Below are positions 8,789-17,447 of a stretch of 64,000 bases of DNA, piece after piece. Within the stretch, counting starts at the first letter, position 1, and every line of letters begins with the position of its first letter. Below the pieces are notes generated by a model. It saw only the letters and a program-made list of their open reading frames with translations, had not been told where the DNA came from and searched no databases. Source of the DNA: Allobosea sp. (GTDB taxonomy: Bacteria; Pseudomonadota; Alphaproteobacteria; Rhizobiales; Beijerinckiaceae); contig JAAEQB010000009.1 in the NCBI GenBank assembly GCA_024231975.1, positions 1 through 64,000 on the forward strand, given 5' to 3'. Made by a program: the position numbers and the translations under genes.

Positions 8789-8850
8789 TCTGTCGGGGCG
8801 TTTGCTTATGCATCGCCACCGATGGGTCAGCAGAGTCCAGGCCGTCTCTG

Positions 8851-10128
8851 TCACTGGAGGACTGGCGTCGCTCCGGGCCAACCGAAGTGCGGTAGCGCCA
8901 TGAAGGCTGCGAAGCCGGCCATGCCCGCCAGCGCGGTGGCGACTGCGAGAGGAAGCCAAAAGCGAATGGGACCGGTCGCACCGGCGACGAGCAGGCGGCT
9001 GGCGGCATTGGTTGCAAGCGCGATCAGGACAGCGTGCCCGACCGTCTCGAGATCAGCTGTCGGTCCAAGAAGCCGCAGCGCGCTCAGAACTGCAACGTCG
9101 ACATCGAAGGTCCCCGAGACTGCCGACGTCGCAACCGTTCCAGCGGCATATCCCGACGCAGCAGCGCTGACGGTTGAGACGACGGCGAACAGCGCCGCGA
9201 ACGCGAGAAGCGGCGCGAGCTCGAAGGGATTGCGCGGCGCATTGTCGCCGGCCGCCGCAAGGTGACCACGGGTGAGGAAGACGCCGCCGCATATCGCCAA
9301 ACCGGCGACGGCTGCGAGAATAGCAAGGCCGGCGACGCCGAGCACCGCGGGTGCGACGATGGCCACGATGCCGGCGACGCGCAGGACCGAGACAGCGGAA
9401 GCGAGTGTCGCGGCGCCGGCAAGTGGCCAAGGATTTTCCCCCGCCGCCGCCGCGCGTGCCAATGCAAGGGTGACAGCCGTGGACGAGACGACTGCGCCCG
9501 CCAGTCCGCCGACGAGCACACCTCTTGTGGTGCCAAGGATTCGCACGGCGATGTAGCCGAGGAAGGAGATCGCGGCGGTGAGCACCGTAAACAGCCAAAC
9601 CTGGCGGGGGTTGAAGCCGCCCCAGGGATCGACCGGCTCTGCGGGAAGCAGGGGCAGAATAATCGCTGTCATGACAGCGAGCACCAGCGCGGCGCGCAGC
9701 TCGACCCACGAGATGCGTCTGAGCAAGCCATGGAGGAGATCGCGACTGGCGAGAAGAACGGCAAGCGCCGTGCCCCCAGCGGCAGCGGCGCGGTGGTCGC
9801 CCACGACCGCCAGGGCGCCGAGGACGAACACGCCGAGCCCAGCGACGACCCCGGTTACGCTGAAGTCGGCATCATGGACGGCTTCGCGGCTCTTGTACCA
9901 GGCAAAGACAGCCGTGAAAGCGAACAGGCCCGCAATGAGCACCGACGGCGCCTCGAGGCTGCGGGCCAGTGTCGCGAACAGTCCGCCTAGCAGGCCTGTG
10001 ATCGCATAGGTGCGGATACCAGCCGTGCGCGTTCCATCCGGCGCGTCGCGCTCGCGCCACCCGCGCTCGAGGCCAACCAGCAGGCCGATGGCGAGGGCAA
10101 GGCCGAGCTTCGCAATCAGCGATTCCAT
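8851..10128 (-). CDS. MgtC/SapB-family membrane protein with DUF4010
   Basis: The 425-residue protein is almost entirely membrane segments. The N-terminus (LGLALAIGLLVGLERGW, then GTRTAGIRTYAITGLLGG) is the MgtC/SapB signature. The remaining part matches the DUF4010 extension of this subgroup. MgtC-type proteins are tied to survival at low magnesium or to ATP-synthase control in pathogens; the role of the DUF4010 subgroup is unknown. The start is set at ATG 10128, with GGGAGG six bases before it. It is the last of six tightly spaced minus-strand genes beginning at 17029. Confidence 0.85.
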   Translation of the reverse strand: MESLIAKLGLALAIGLLVGLERGWRERDAPDGTRTAGIRTYAITGLLGGLFATLARSLEAPSVLIAGLFAFTAVFAWYKSREAVHDADFSVTGVVAGLGVFVLGALAVVGDHRAAAAGGTALAVLLASRDLLHGLLRRISWVELRAALVLAVMTAIILPLLPAEPVDPWGGFNPRQVWLFTVLTAAISFLGYIAVRILGTTRGVLVGGLAGAVVSSTAVTLALARAAAAGENPWPLAGAATLASAVSVLRVAGIVAIVAPAVLGVAGLAILAAVAGLAICGGVFLTRGHLAAAGDNAPRNPFELAPLLAFAALFAVVSTVSAAASGYAAGTVATSAVSGTFDVDVAVLSALRLLGPTADLETVGHAVLIALATNAASRLLVAGATGPIRFWLPLAVATALAGMAGFAAFMALPHFGWPGATPVLQ

Positions 10129-10171
10129 CGCCAACCTCCCGAAGGCGGGCGGCTCTGGCGCGAGGCGAGCG

Positions 10172-10672
10172 TCATCGCGCTTTTCGGATCATGCGCCACA
10201 AAACCTGGTCGCGACGCCAGAAATGGTGCCAAAGCGCGGCGCCGGCGTGAAGGAGGACGAGAGCGAGGAGCGTCCAGCTGAGCAGGCTGTGAACCGGCGC
10301 GATCCGGAACGTCAGATACATGGCGATCGTGCCGGTGACGGGCAGCGCGACCAGAACTGCATAGAGCGCCGCATGCATGGCGGCGGCACTCATGCGCTCG
10401 AAAGGGGACAAGCCCGGCACGGGCGCTGGCCGACCGTAGGCGAAGCGCAGCACAAGTTGCGCCATCACGAGGAAGAGAATCGCCCAACCGCTCCAGGCAT
10501 GTACTTGATGCAGAAACAGGTCGATGGGACGCGGCTTCATGAACAGATGCGCCATGTGCGTGCGCTGATTCGCCCAGGCCGTTGGCAGCTGGACGAGGCA
10601 TAGAAGCAGCACCGTCCAATGCATGAGCCGATGAGCGAGAGGGAATCCGTCCGGTCGATGTGCTCGACGCAT
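10172..10672 (-). CDS. Cytochrome b561 family protein (first copy)
   Basis: The 166-residue, four-helix membrane protein has the di-haem b561 layout. Candidate haem histidines are in HRLMHW, LHQVHAW, the central helix near AAAMHAALYA, and LLHAGAALWHHFWRRD. It should transfer electrons from quinol to a periplasmic acceptor. The start is set at ATG 10672 (AAGG upstream) rather than the TTG overlapping the previous stop. A clear paralogue lies at 48874-49395 in the copper cluster (shared THMAH...P-DLFLHQVHAW and ALWHHF-RRD). It lies 20 bases after the phosphorylase gene and 43 before the MgtC-like gene, in the same operon. Confidence 0.88.
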   Translation of the reverse strand: MRRAHRPDGFPLAHRLMHWTVLLLCLVQLPTAWANQRTHMAHLFMKPRPIDLFLHQVHAWSGWAILFLVMAQLVLRFAYGRPAPVPGLSPFERMSAAAMHAALYAVLVALPVTGTIAMYLTFRIAPVHSLLSWTLLALVLLHAGAALWHHFWRRDQVLWRMIRKAR

Positions 10673-10692
10673 CGACCTTGGCCAACGCCATC

Positions 10693-12219
10693 TCAAGCCT
10701 CGACCTCGACGATGTCGCCGGCGCGCGCGGCATAATCGAGCGCGTAGGAGAGCTCACCGCTCGTCTCAGCGTGGACATGGAGGAGCGGCTGGCCGCGATC
10801 GATCTCGTCGCCGAGCCTGACCTCCATGTGAACGCCCGCCGCTTTCGCCTCCGGCGCACCCGCGAGCTTGGCGAGCCGGGAGAGCTTGCGGTTGTTGATG
10901 TAAACCACGCGACCGGCACGGGCAGCCGTCAGCGGATGGATGTAGGAGGCCTTCGGCGGCACACGAAGGCCGCCCTGGGCCTGGCAGATCGCCTCGAATT
11001 TCGACCAGGCCCGGCCGCTGGCGAGCGTTGCGAGCGCGAGGTCGAGGCCTTGTCCTTTCGCGGCCTTGCCGCCGATCTCAAGTGCTGCTCCAGCCAGAGC
11101 GGCGGCGCGGCGACGCAAATCGTCGGGCGCCTCGGCTGCGTTGTTCAGCACGGCAAGCACGTCCAGCGCCTCGAGCGCGGGCCCGATGCCGCGCCCGACA
11201 GGCTGTGAGCCATCGGTCTGAACGCAGGTCGTCGCGAGGTTGAAGCGGGCCGCGACGGCGCTCAAGCGCTCCGCCAAGCGGCTGGCGGCGTCCTCGCCGC
11301 GCACCTTGGCGGTGGGTCCGACGGGAATGTCGATCACAACATGGGTCGAACCCGCGGCGATCTTCTTGGATAGCACGGAGGCGACGAGCTGGCCTTCGGT
11401 GTCGATGTCGAGCTCGCGCTCGACGCGCACGAAGATATCGTCGGCGGGGCTCAGATGCACGGCGCCGCCCCAGGCGACGCAGCCGCCTTCGCTCTCCACG
11501 ACGCGCCTCAGCGTGGCGATGTCGAGCTCCACCGGCGCCAGCGTTTCCATCGTGTCGGCGGTGCCGGCCGGGGAGGTGATGGCGCGTGACGAGGTTTTGG
11601 GCATGACCAGGCCGTTCGCTGCAACGATCGCGACCACGATCGGCGTTGTCCGATTGCCGGGAAGGCCGCCGACGCAGTGCTTGTCGACGACGATCGACGC
11701 GTCCCATCGCATCCGCTCGCCGACATCCACCATGGCGCCGGTCAGATCGGCGGTCTCGTTCTCGTCGAGCGGTAGGGCCGCGCTCGCGGTCAGAAAGGCC
11801 GCAAGGTGGACCTCCGTATAGCGTCCGGCAACCACGTCCCGCAGGATGTCGGCAAAGGCGCGTGCGTCGAGCCGATTGCCATAGATACGCTGACGCACGC
11901 TGGCGAGAGAGTCGATCGCGGGCGCATGGCTGACACGGACCGCATCACCGTCTTTGAGGCCGAGCCGTTCCCACGCGGTCTCGGAGAGGCCGACCTCATC
12001 GATGGCGATGAGGTCGTCGCCATCGACCTGGAACAAGGTCGCCTGTACTTCGCCCTTGCCGTTCGAGACCAGTACCTGCGAGCGGGCCGACAAGCCTTCC
12101 GATCGGCAGACGTGACAATCGGTCCGCATGACGACCACTGCCCGGTGCTGCGTGTGCAGGCGGATGCGGCGGACCCGCAGCGTCGGTTGGGCAGGAATCG
12201 TGGTGTCGGCAGGCGTCAT
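10693..12219 (-). CDS. AMP phosphorylase / thymidine phosphorylase family protein (archaeal-type)
   Basis: The 508-residue protein has the extra N-terminal domain and the glycine-rich block typical of archaeal AMP phosphorylases: VDKHCVGGLPGNRTTP followed by KTSSRAITSPAGTADTMETL. Bacterial DeoA normally has VDKHSTGGVGDK there. Archaeal members convert NMP plus phosphate into base and ribose-1,5-bisphosphate. If that holds here, the product could feed PRPP or pentose metabolism with its operon partners. The start overlaps the nuclease stop as ATGA (12219-12216), so translation is coupled. Substrate specificity is inferred from motif pattern only. Confidence 0.85.
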   Translation of the reverse strand: MTPADTTIPAQPTLRVRRIRLHTQHRAVVVMRTDCHVCRSEGLSARSQVLVSNGKGEVQATLFQVDGDDLIAIDEVGLSETAWERLGLKDGDAVRVSHAPAIDSLASVRQRIYGNRLDARAFADILRDVVAGRYTEVHLAAFLTASAALPLDENETADLTGAMVDVGERMRWDASIVVDKHCVGGLPGNRTTPIVVAIVAANGLVMPKTSSRAITSPAGTADTMETLAPVELDIATLRRVVESEGGCVAWGGAVHLSPADDIFVRVERELDIDTEGQLVASVLSKKIAAGSTHVVIDIPVGPTAKVRGEDAASRLAERLSAVAARFNLATTCVQTDGSQPVGRGIGPALEALDVLAVLNNAAEAPDDLRRRAAALAGAALEIGGKAAKGQGLDLALATLASGRAWSKFEAICQAQGGLRVPPKASYIHPLTAARAGRVVYINNRKLSRLAKLAGAPEAKAAGVHMEVRLGDEIDRGQPLLHVHAETSGELSYALDYAARAGDIVEVEA

Positions 12220-13574
12220 AGTTCGAACTTCTGGTTCTGCCGGGGAACGACGGCGCTCCATTTGAGCTCCCGGTCGATGCGAACGCGCAAGGCTTCGGAG
12301 CCCTCGTCCTCGCCGTGCACGATGAAGACACGAGATGGCGGCCGCCGGAAGCCCGAGAGCCATCGCATGAGCTCGTTGGAATCGGCATGGGCCGAGAGCA
12401 TCGACAGCTCTTCGACCGCGGCGCGGACCGGAATCCACTCGCCATGGATCTTGGTCTCCTGCGCGCCTTGCAGCATGGCCCGGCCGCGCGTGCCGGCCGC
12501 CTGGAAACCGGAGAACAGGATCGTATTGCGGGCGTCGGGAGCGAAGGCCTTCAGGTGATGAAGGACGCGCCCGCCGGTCGCCATGCCGCTCGCCGAGATC
12601 ACCACCTTGGGGTAGGGGCTTGCCGTAATGCCCTTAGAGCCGTCGACGTCGCGCGTGTAAGTGGCGATCGCGCAGACCTCCTTGCATTGCTCCGGCGTCA
12701 GACGATGATCCTCGCGATGGGCATGGAGAAGGTCGGTAGCGTCGATCGCCATCGGACTGTCGAGATAGATCGGCACCTTCGACAGGCGCCCGGCCGTCTT
12801 GAGCTTCCACAGATGGTAAAGCAGCGACTGGGCGCGTCCGACGGCGAAGGCCGGAACGACGATCGTCCCGCCGCGCGCGATCGTCCGTTCGACGACAGCG
12901 CCGAGTGCTTCGGTCGGATCGGCGGGATCGTGAACGCGGTTGCCATAGGTCGACTCGATCAGAACGTAATCCGCCTCCGGCACCGGGACCGGATCGGGGA
13001 GAACCGGATCGTCATAGCGGCCGAGATCGCCGGAGAAGGCGATGCGCCGCCCACCCCATTCGACCTCGGCGGTCGCGGCGCCCAGGATGTGACCGGCGTG
13101 GCGGAAGGTGAGCGTCGCGCCGAAAGGCAGCTTGACCGGCTTGTCGAAGGGCACAGTCGAAAAGAACTCGAGGCTGCGCTCTGCATCATGGATGCCGTAG
13201 AGCGCGAGCGCCGGCTTGTGCTTCGAGAAGCCCTTACGGTTGGCGTATTCGGCGTCTTTCTCCTGAAGGTGCCCGCTGTCCTTCAGGATGAGCTCCGACA
13301 CATCGCGCGTCGCGGACGTCGCGTAGATCCTCCCGCGAAAGCCATCACGCACCAGTTTCGGAAGATAGCCCGAATGGTCGAGGTGAGCGTGCGTCAGGAT
13401 GACGGCGTCAATGCTCGCCGGCGCGATCGGCAGCGGCTCCCAGTTCAGCTCGCGCAGATTCTTGAGGCCCTGAAACAGACCGCAGTCGATCAGGATGCGC
13501 TTGTCGCCGTTGGCAAGGAGATGTTTCGAACCGGTGACGGTGCCTGCGCCGCCGAGGGAGGTGAGTGTCAGCAT
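12216..13574 (-). CDS. MBL-fold beta-CASP nuclease (RNA exonuclease-like)
   Basis: The 452-residue protein has the metallo-beta-lactamase motif THAHLDHSG and later metal ligands (HAGHILGAA, FSGDLGR). The beta-CASP blocks follow: a conserved acidic/Thr motif in LIESTYGNR, ISASGMATGGRVLHHL, and a terminal VHGE. This is the CPSF73/YsgA-like class that cuts RNA. The ATG at 13574 has AAGGA just upstream. The earlier TTG at 13586 overlaps the phosphoketolase stop and is less likely. In the operon it could supply nucleotides from RNA to the adjacent phosphorylase; that link is inference. Confidence 0.88.
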   Translation of the reverse strand: MLTLTSLGGAGTVTGSKHLLANGDKRILIDCGLFQGLKNLRELNWEPLPIAPASIDAVILTHAHLDHSGYLPKLVRDGFRGRIYATSATRDVSELILKDSGHLQEKDAEYANRKGFSKHKPALALYGIHDAERSLEFFSTVPFDKPVKLPFGATLTFRHAGHILGAATAEVEWGGRRIAFSGDLGRYDDPVLPDPVPVPEADYVLIESTYGNRVHDPADPTEALGAVVERTIARGGTIVVPAFAVGRAQSLLYHLWKLKTAGRLSKVPIYLDSPMAIDATDLLHAHREDHRLTPEQCKEVCAIATYTRDVDGSKGITASPYPKVVISASGMATGGRVLHHLKAFAPDARNTILFSGFQAAGTRGRAMLQGAQETKIHGEWIPVRAAVEELSMLSAHADSNELMRWLSGFRRPPSRVFIVHGEDEGSEALRVRIDRELKWSAVVPRQNQKFEL

Positions 13575-13582
13575 GTCGTCCT

Positions 13583-15952
13583 TCAATGCGTGGGGGTGGA
13601 CAGATCGGCGGGTGAACCTTTCCCATCGATGGCGTTGCGTTCGGTGATCGTCAGAAACTCCTCACGCGACCACCCGGCCAATGGAGCAGCCGCTTCGATC
13701 AGATGCGCCCATGAGCAGCGGTTGGCGAACAGCATGCCGGCGACGTCGAGCGTGCCGCCACGGCTGATATAGCCGCGGGCCGCGGTTTGCTTCGGCCCGC
13801 CGTCGAGCCGTCGCAAGAGGCCGAGCATTGGTTCGGGCCGCGTGTGCGATACAATCAGCCGCGGAACGCCGTCAGGGAAGAGGCGGTTCAGCGCGTCGTC
13901 CGTCACCACGAAGCGCGCCTCGATCGGGTCGCGCGGGATGCGGAAGCGGCCCGGTTCGTTGATCGCCGTCACCAGAACCCGCCGCCCGTGTTCTTTCAGA
14001 CGACGCGCGGCCTTGAGCGCCTCTTCGAGCTGATAGGCGCCAATCGCAACGATCTGCAATTGCGCATGCTCAGTCTGCCCTTCGATCGGGGCGGCGCCAT
14101 CGGCAACGAAGCGGGTCGCGGCCTCGCCGTCGAAACGATGCGGCATGTCCCGCTTGGAGACGATCACGCCGGCGACCTGTCCGCGGCCGCCGAAGACCGA
14201 GGCCATGGTGGCGACGGCACTGTTGGCGTCGACGGGAAACAGCACGCGCGCCGTATCGGACATCTCGCCCAGAAGCGCCTCGCCGAGGGTCGGGTCCTGG
14301 TGTGACTGCTCGTTCTTCGCGTTCTCCCAGGTGTGCGAGGTGACGACCAGCGGCACCGAAATCCAGCCCGGCTCCTTGCCGTCCTCACGCTGGCGGCGAG
14401 CGAACACGATCTCCTGCCGCAGGCCGCCGAGCATCTTCATCGCAAAGGCTTCGTAGCTGACGATGAGGTTGAGACCGCCTTTGTTCGCAAGCGCCGCGCC
14501 GGCGACCGCCTCCTCGTTCAGCGCCGTAATCACGCCGCCGTCGCGTGCTTCGGCGACGCCCGTCTCCGGCGCGTTGACGCGATGGCGCAGGCGCTCAAGG
14601 GTCGCCCCCATATGATTGGAGCTCAGCTCATCGGGATTGCCGACGCGCACCCGCAGGGCGGGATTGGCGTCGACGAGACGCACGAACCAGCGATCGAGCG
14701 CATGCATGGCGCAATCGGCCGGCGCGCCGATCTCGGTCCAGCCCGGCGCAGGCAGGTCCGGCCCTGCCGGATGACGAACCGCGAGCGGGTGGCAGCTCTC
14801 CGCTGGCCGGTTCTGCTTTCCATGGACGGCGATCGCAGCGACCGCCGCCTCGATGTCGTCAGGCGTTACGAACAGGGCTCGCGCCGCGTCATTGAAAGCC
14901 TTGCGGGCAGCGGCGTCACGCAAGGGGTTCGCGGAGAGTGGCAGGTTGTGAGCCGCGTTCGTTCCGGCGCCCGGAAAGCCGAAGCCCTTCACCGTCTCGG
15001 CAATGACATAGGGGATAGGGGCGGGATAGGTGTGGGCCGGATCGGCGATAAACCGGCCGAGGCGTTCCTCGGCTGTCAGGATCGCCCAGACGAAGGCCGC
15101 CGGGTCTTTGCCGTCGATGCCGAAGGGATCGAAGCCGTTGAGCCTGAGATGATCGGCGAGCCACTCCGCGCCGCCCTGCTGCGCGATCTGCGCTCGCTCC
15201 TCGATGCGTCGCCCATTCAGGATCATGATCGGCACCACGAGGCCGCTATCCTCCGCGCGCCACCAGCGCGCCGTCCAGTCAGAGCCGCGCTGCTCCTCGA
15301 AGGCGCCATCGCTCAGAAAGGCGACCAGACTCTCTCCCGGCAGCGGCGCATGGACATACTGGACCTCGGCAAAGCCGAGATAGCCTCCCTCGGAGATGGC
15401 GCCGGCCGTGTTCGGTCCGGCGTGGCTGCCGATCGGCACCGCCGGGCGGCCGTCGGCATCGATGGCGTAGGAGTAGAAATCGGAAGCAAGCTGGGACAGG
15501 CCCGTCTCGCTACGGTCATATCGTCCCTTCTGCGCATCGGAGACATCGCCGGTCAGCGTGTTGATCGCCTCGATCGCGGCGACGCAATGGCCTTGTCCCA
15601 TAAGCCAGGAGCGGGTGGTGGCCGAGAGTGCGTTTGCGGTGAGATAGCCGACAAAGGCGGGCACCATGTTCAGCGATCCGCCGGTATGCCCCTCCGGCGT
15701 GGCCTTGAAGGCCTCGGCTGGTAGCGCCGCGCCGGAGAGGTCGACGCGCCTAGCATAGGTCATGTGGACGACCGTCCACATCGCCGCGGAAGCCAACCGG
15801 TCGGCGGCGGCGAGCAGGCGGTAGAACACGTCCGGGTTCAGCTTGGGCGACTGCGCGAGCGCGCGAATGCGCTCGACCGTCTCGTCGCTATGCGTGATCG
15901 GGCCGTAGCCGGCGCGCCAGTGTTCGAAGGCTGATGACGTCGTATCGGCCAT
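13583..15952 (-). CDS. Phosphoketolase-family thiamine-diphosphate enzyme (divergent)
   Basis: The 789-residue protein has the overall phosphoketolase layout, including the C-terminal block VTSHTWENAKNEQSHQDPTL and FPVDANSAVATM. Its N-terminal signature differs from canonical Xfp: EGHTGGSLNMVPAF and MGQGHCVAAIEA replace the usual HWGTTPG and GPGHGGPA. Similar divergent proteins have been annotated as xylulose-5-phosphate epimerases. True phosphoketolases split xylulose-5-P or fructose-6-P to acetyl-phosphate plus an aldose phosphate, giving ATP without oxygen through acetate kinase. No acetate kinase gene is in the window. It lies 48 bases after the PRPP synthetase gene. Confidence 0.8.
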   Translation of the reverse strand: MADTTSSAFEHWRAGYGPITHSDETVERIRALAQSPKLNPDVFYRLLAAADRLASAAMWTVVHMTYARRVDLSGAALPAEAFKATPEGHTGGSLNMVPAFVGYLTANALSATTRSWLMGQGHCVAAIEAINTLTGDVSDAQKGRYDRSETGLSQLASDFYSYAIDADGRPAVPIGSHAGPNTAGAISEGGYLGFAEVQYVHAPLPGESLVAFLSDGAFEEQRGSDWTARWWRAEDSGLVVPIMILNGRRIEERAQIAQQGGAEWLADHLRLNGFDPFGIDGKDPAAFVWAILTAEERLGRFIADPAHTYPAPIPYVIAETVKGFGFPGAGTNAAHNLPLSANPLRDAAARKAFNDAARALFVTPDDIEAAVAAIAVHGKQNRPAESCHPLAVRHPAGPDLPAPGWTEIGAPADCAMHALDRWFVRLVDANPALRVRVGNPDELSSNHMGATLERLRHRVNAPETGVAEARDGGVITALNEEAVAGAALANKGGLNLIVSYEAFAMKMLGGLRQEIVFARRQREDGKEPGWISVPLVVTSHTWENAKNEQSHQDPTLGEALLGEMSDTARVLFPVDANSAVATMASVFGGRGQVAGVIVSKRDMPHRFDGEAATRFVADGAAPIEGQTEHAQLQIVAIGAYQLEEALKAARRLKEHGRRVLVTAINEPGRFRIPRDPIEARFVVTDDALNRLFPDGVPRLIVSHTRPEPMLGLLRRLDGGPKQTAARGYISRGGTLDVAGMLFANRCSWAHLIEAAAPLAGWSREEFLTITERNAIDGKGSPADLSTPTH

Positions 15953-16000
15953 GCGCTGCTGCCTTTGCTGGATGGATCTGTTTTCTGGATATCGACCGCC

Positions 16001-17029
16001 TCATGCGACCCCGCCGGTCCAGGGCGGAGGGTCGCTTGCAGGAAAAGAATCGATGCCGGCGCGTTCGACGTCATCGACCGGCTCGGGCGGGCGTCGATGA
16101 CGGACAAGTTCGGGATCGGGCGCGTCGGCGGCCGCAAGCGCCTCGGCGATCAGCCGCGAGAGCCCGATCGCGTTGGTCGGGTGGCTGACGGAGTCGGAGG
16201 AGACGATCCTGCCGCAAAGCGGCGCCAGCCGCGCATACGAGTCGCCGGCGAAGATGCCGTGCACGACGGCGACGTCGGGGCGGGCAAATCCGAGCGGGGT
16301 CAGCTTGCTTGCCGCTTCGATGAGGGTGTTGCCGGACGAAGCGATGTCGTCGACCAGAACGGGCTGCAACCCGTTCCATTGCGAAAGGTCCGGCAAGGCG
16401 ATCTCGACGTCGCGGTCGCCATGCCGGATCTTGCGTAGCACCGCGTGCGGCGCCCCAATCCGCGCCGCGATCGCGGAGACCCACTGCTCGCTTTCCTCGT
16501 CCGGGCCGATGACGAGCGGCTTGGCGATCGACGCGGCGATCCAGTCCGCCAGAAGAGGCGCGGCATGCAGCGTCAGCGCCGGGATCTCATAGAGCGCCGA
16601 CAGGGCCGGATAGCGGTGCAGATGCGGATCGACGGTGACGAGCCGGTCGAAGCTGGAGGATATCAGGCGCGCGAAGGTTCGTGACGTGATGGCCTCGCCC
16701 GGCTGAAAACGGCGATCCTGCCGCATATAGGCGAGATAGGGAGCGACCAAGGTGACCGTGGACGCGCCGAGCGACCGCGCCGCGTCGGCAAGAAAGACGA
16801 TCCGGAGGAATCCCTCGTCGGGACGCGCCAGCGTCGAAACTAGCAGCACCGCTTTTCCCGCCACGTCCGTGGCGAGGCGCACATAGGTTTCGCCATCCGG
16901 GAAGTTGCGGGTTTCGATCGCGCCCAGATCGCCGGCGCCGGCGTCTGAAAGCGCTTGCGCAAAAGCCTCGTTGCCGGGAATAGCAAGGATGACGTGGGCA
17001 GAAATCTTCTGGGCTGGGGCGGTGGCCAT
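16001..17029 (-). CDS. Ribose-phosphate pyrophosphokinase (PRPP synthetase)
   Basis: The 342-residue protein shows the PRPP synthetase pattern: ETRNFPDGETYVR, YLAYMRQDRRFQPGEAITS, a histidine pair in VDPHLHRY, and the PRPP loop VLVDDIASSGNTL. It makes PRPP from ribose-5-phosphate and ATP; some relatives accept other ribose phosphates. It is the first gene of a six-gene operon and lies behind FNR-like site C. The C-terminal tail SFPASDPPPW resembles a short motif recurring at the ends of unrelated alphaproteobacterial stress proteins. This is probably an accessory paralogue of the housekeeping enzyme. Confidence 0.88.
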   Translation of the reverse strand: MATAPAQKISAHVILAIPGNEAFAQALSDAGAGDLGAIETRNFPDGETYVRLATDVAGKAVLLVSTLARPDEGFLRIVFLADAARSLGASTVTLVAPYLAYMRQDRRFQPGEAITSRTFARLISSSFDRLVTVDPHLHRYPALSALYEIPALTLHAAPLLADWIAASIAKPLVIGPDEESEQWVSAIAARIGAPHAVLRKIRHGDRDVEIALPDLSQWNGLQPVLVDDIASSGNTLIEAASKLTPLGFARPDVAVVHGIFAGDSYARLAPLCGRIVSSDSVSHPTNAIGLSRLIAEALAAADAPDPELVRHRRPPEPVDDVERAGIDSFPASDPPPWTGGVA

Positions 17030-17145
17030 TCTTCGTCTTTCGTCGTTTCGTCTCGGCCTGCTTCGGGAGGTTGGCGAGGCTTCATGATTTCTTGCGCAAA
17101 GGCGAAGACAGGCTCTCTATAAAGCCCGCGCGGCCGCTCGATTCT

Positions 17146-17159
17146 TTAATCGAGATTAA
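17146..17159 (-). promoter_or_regulatory. FNR-like site C, promoter of the six-gene PRPP synthetase operon
   Basis: TTAATCGAGATTAA is a perfect palindrome, identical to site M at 38.6 kb. On the minus strand TTATAG (17122-17117) is centred 33 bases from the site centre, the class II FNR arrangement. The predicted transcript would start near 17111, 80 bases before the PRPP synthetase ATG. Confidence 0.75.
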
Positions 17160-17266
17160 GTTGTCGCCGTTGTGTGCCGGCCCGGCGCACACGTTCGAGC
17201 GGCATTTCCGCTCGTGCGCGATGGCGTACATATCGCTTGATGGTCAGCGACTTTCCGAACGCAATC

Positions 17267-17280
17267 TTGATCTGAGTTAA
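17267..17280 (+). promoter_or_regulatory. FNR-like site D, upstream of the ftsH-exporter operon
   Basis: TTGATCTGAGTTAA lies 168 bases before the ftsH start. CATTTT at 17302-17307 is centred 31 bases downstream, a weak -10 at class II distance. Sites C and D share a divergent intergenic region of about 420 bases, one per direction. Confidence 0.65.
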
Positions 17281-17447
17281 AGTTTCGGCCGTCCCGGGCG
17301 CGCATTTTCAGGGCCGAGCGGGGCTCGGATTTCGCCTTCAGCAGCGAACCTCCGTAGGCCCTGACGCTCACAGATGCGTCGAACGATGCCGTGCCTGGTT
17401 GATGGTATCAACCGCATCAGCCCGTCGCGCGGCAAAGAAGTACGGGA

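Noticed and set aside
14333..15724. 463-codon plus-strand frame opposite the phosphoketolase-family gene
   Set aside because: It is antisense to a recognisable thiamine enzyme and Arg/Gly-rich, typical of a high-GC mirror frame.
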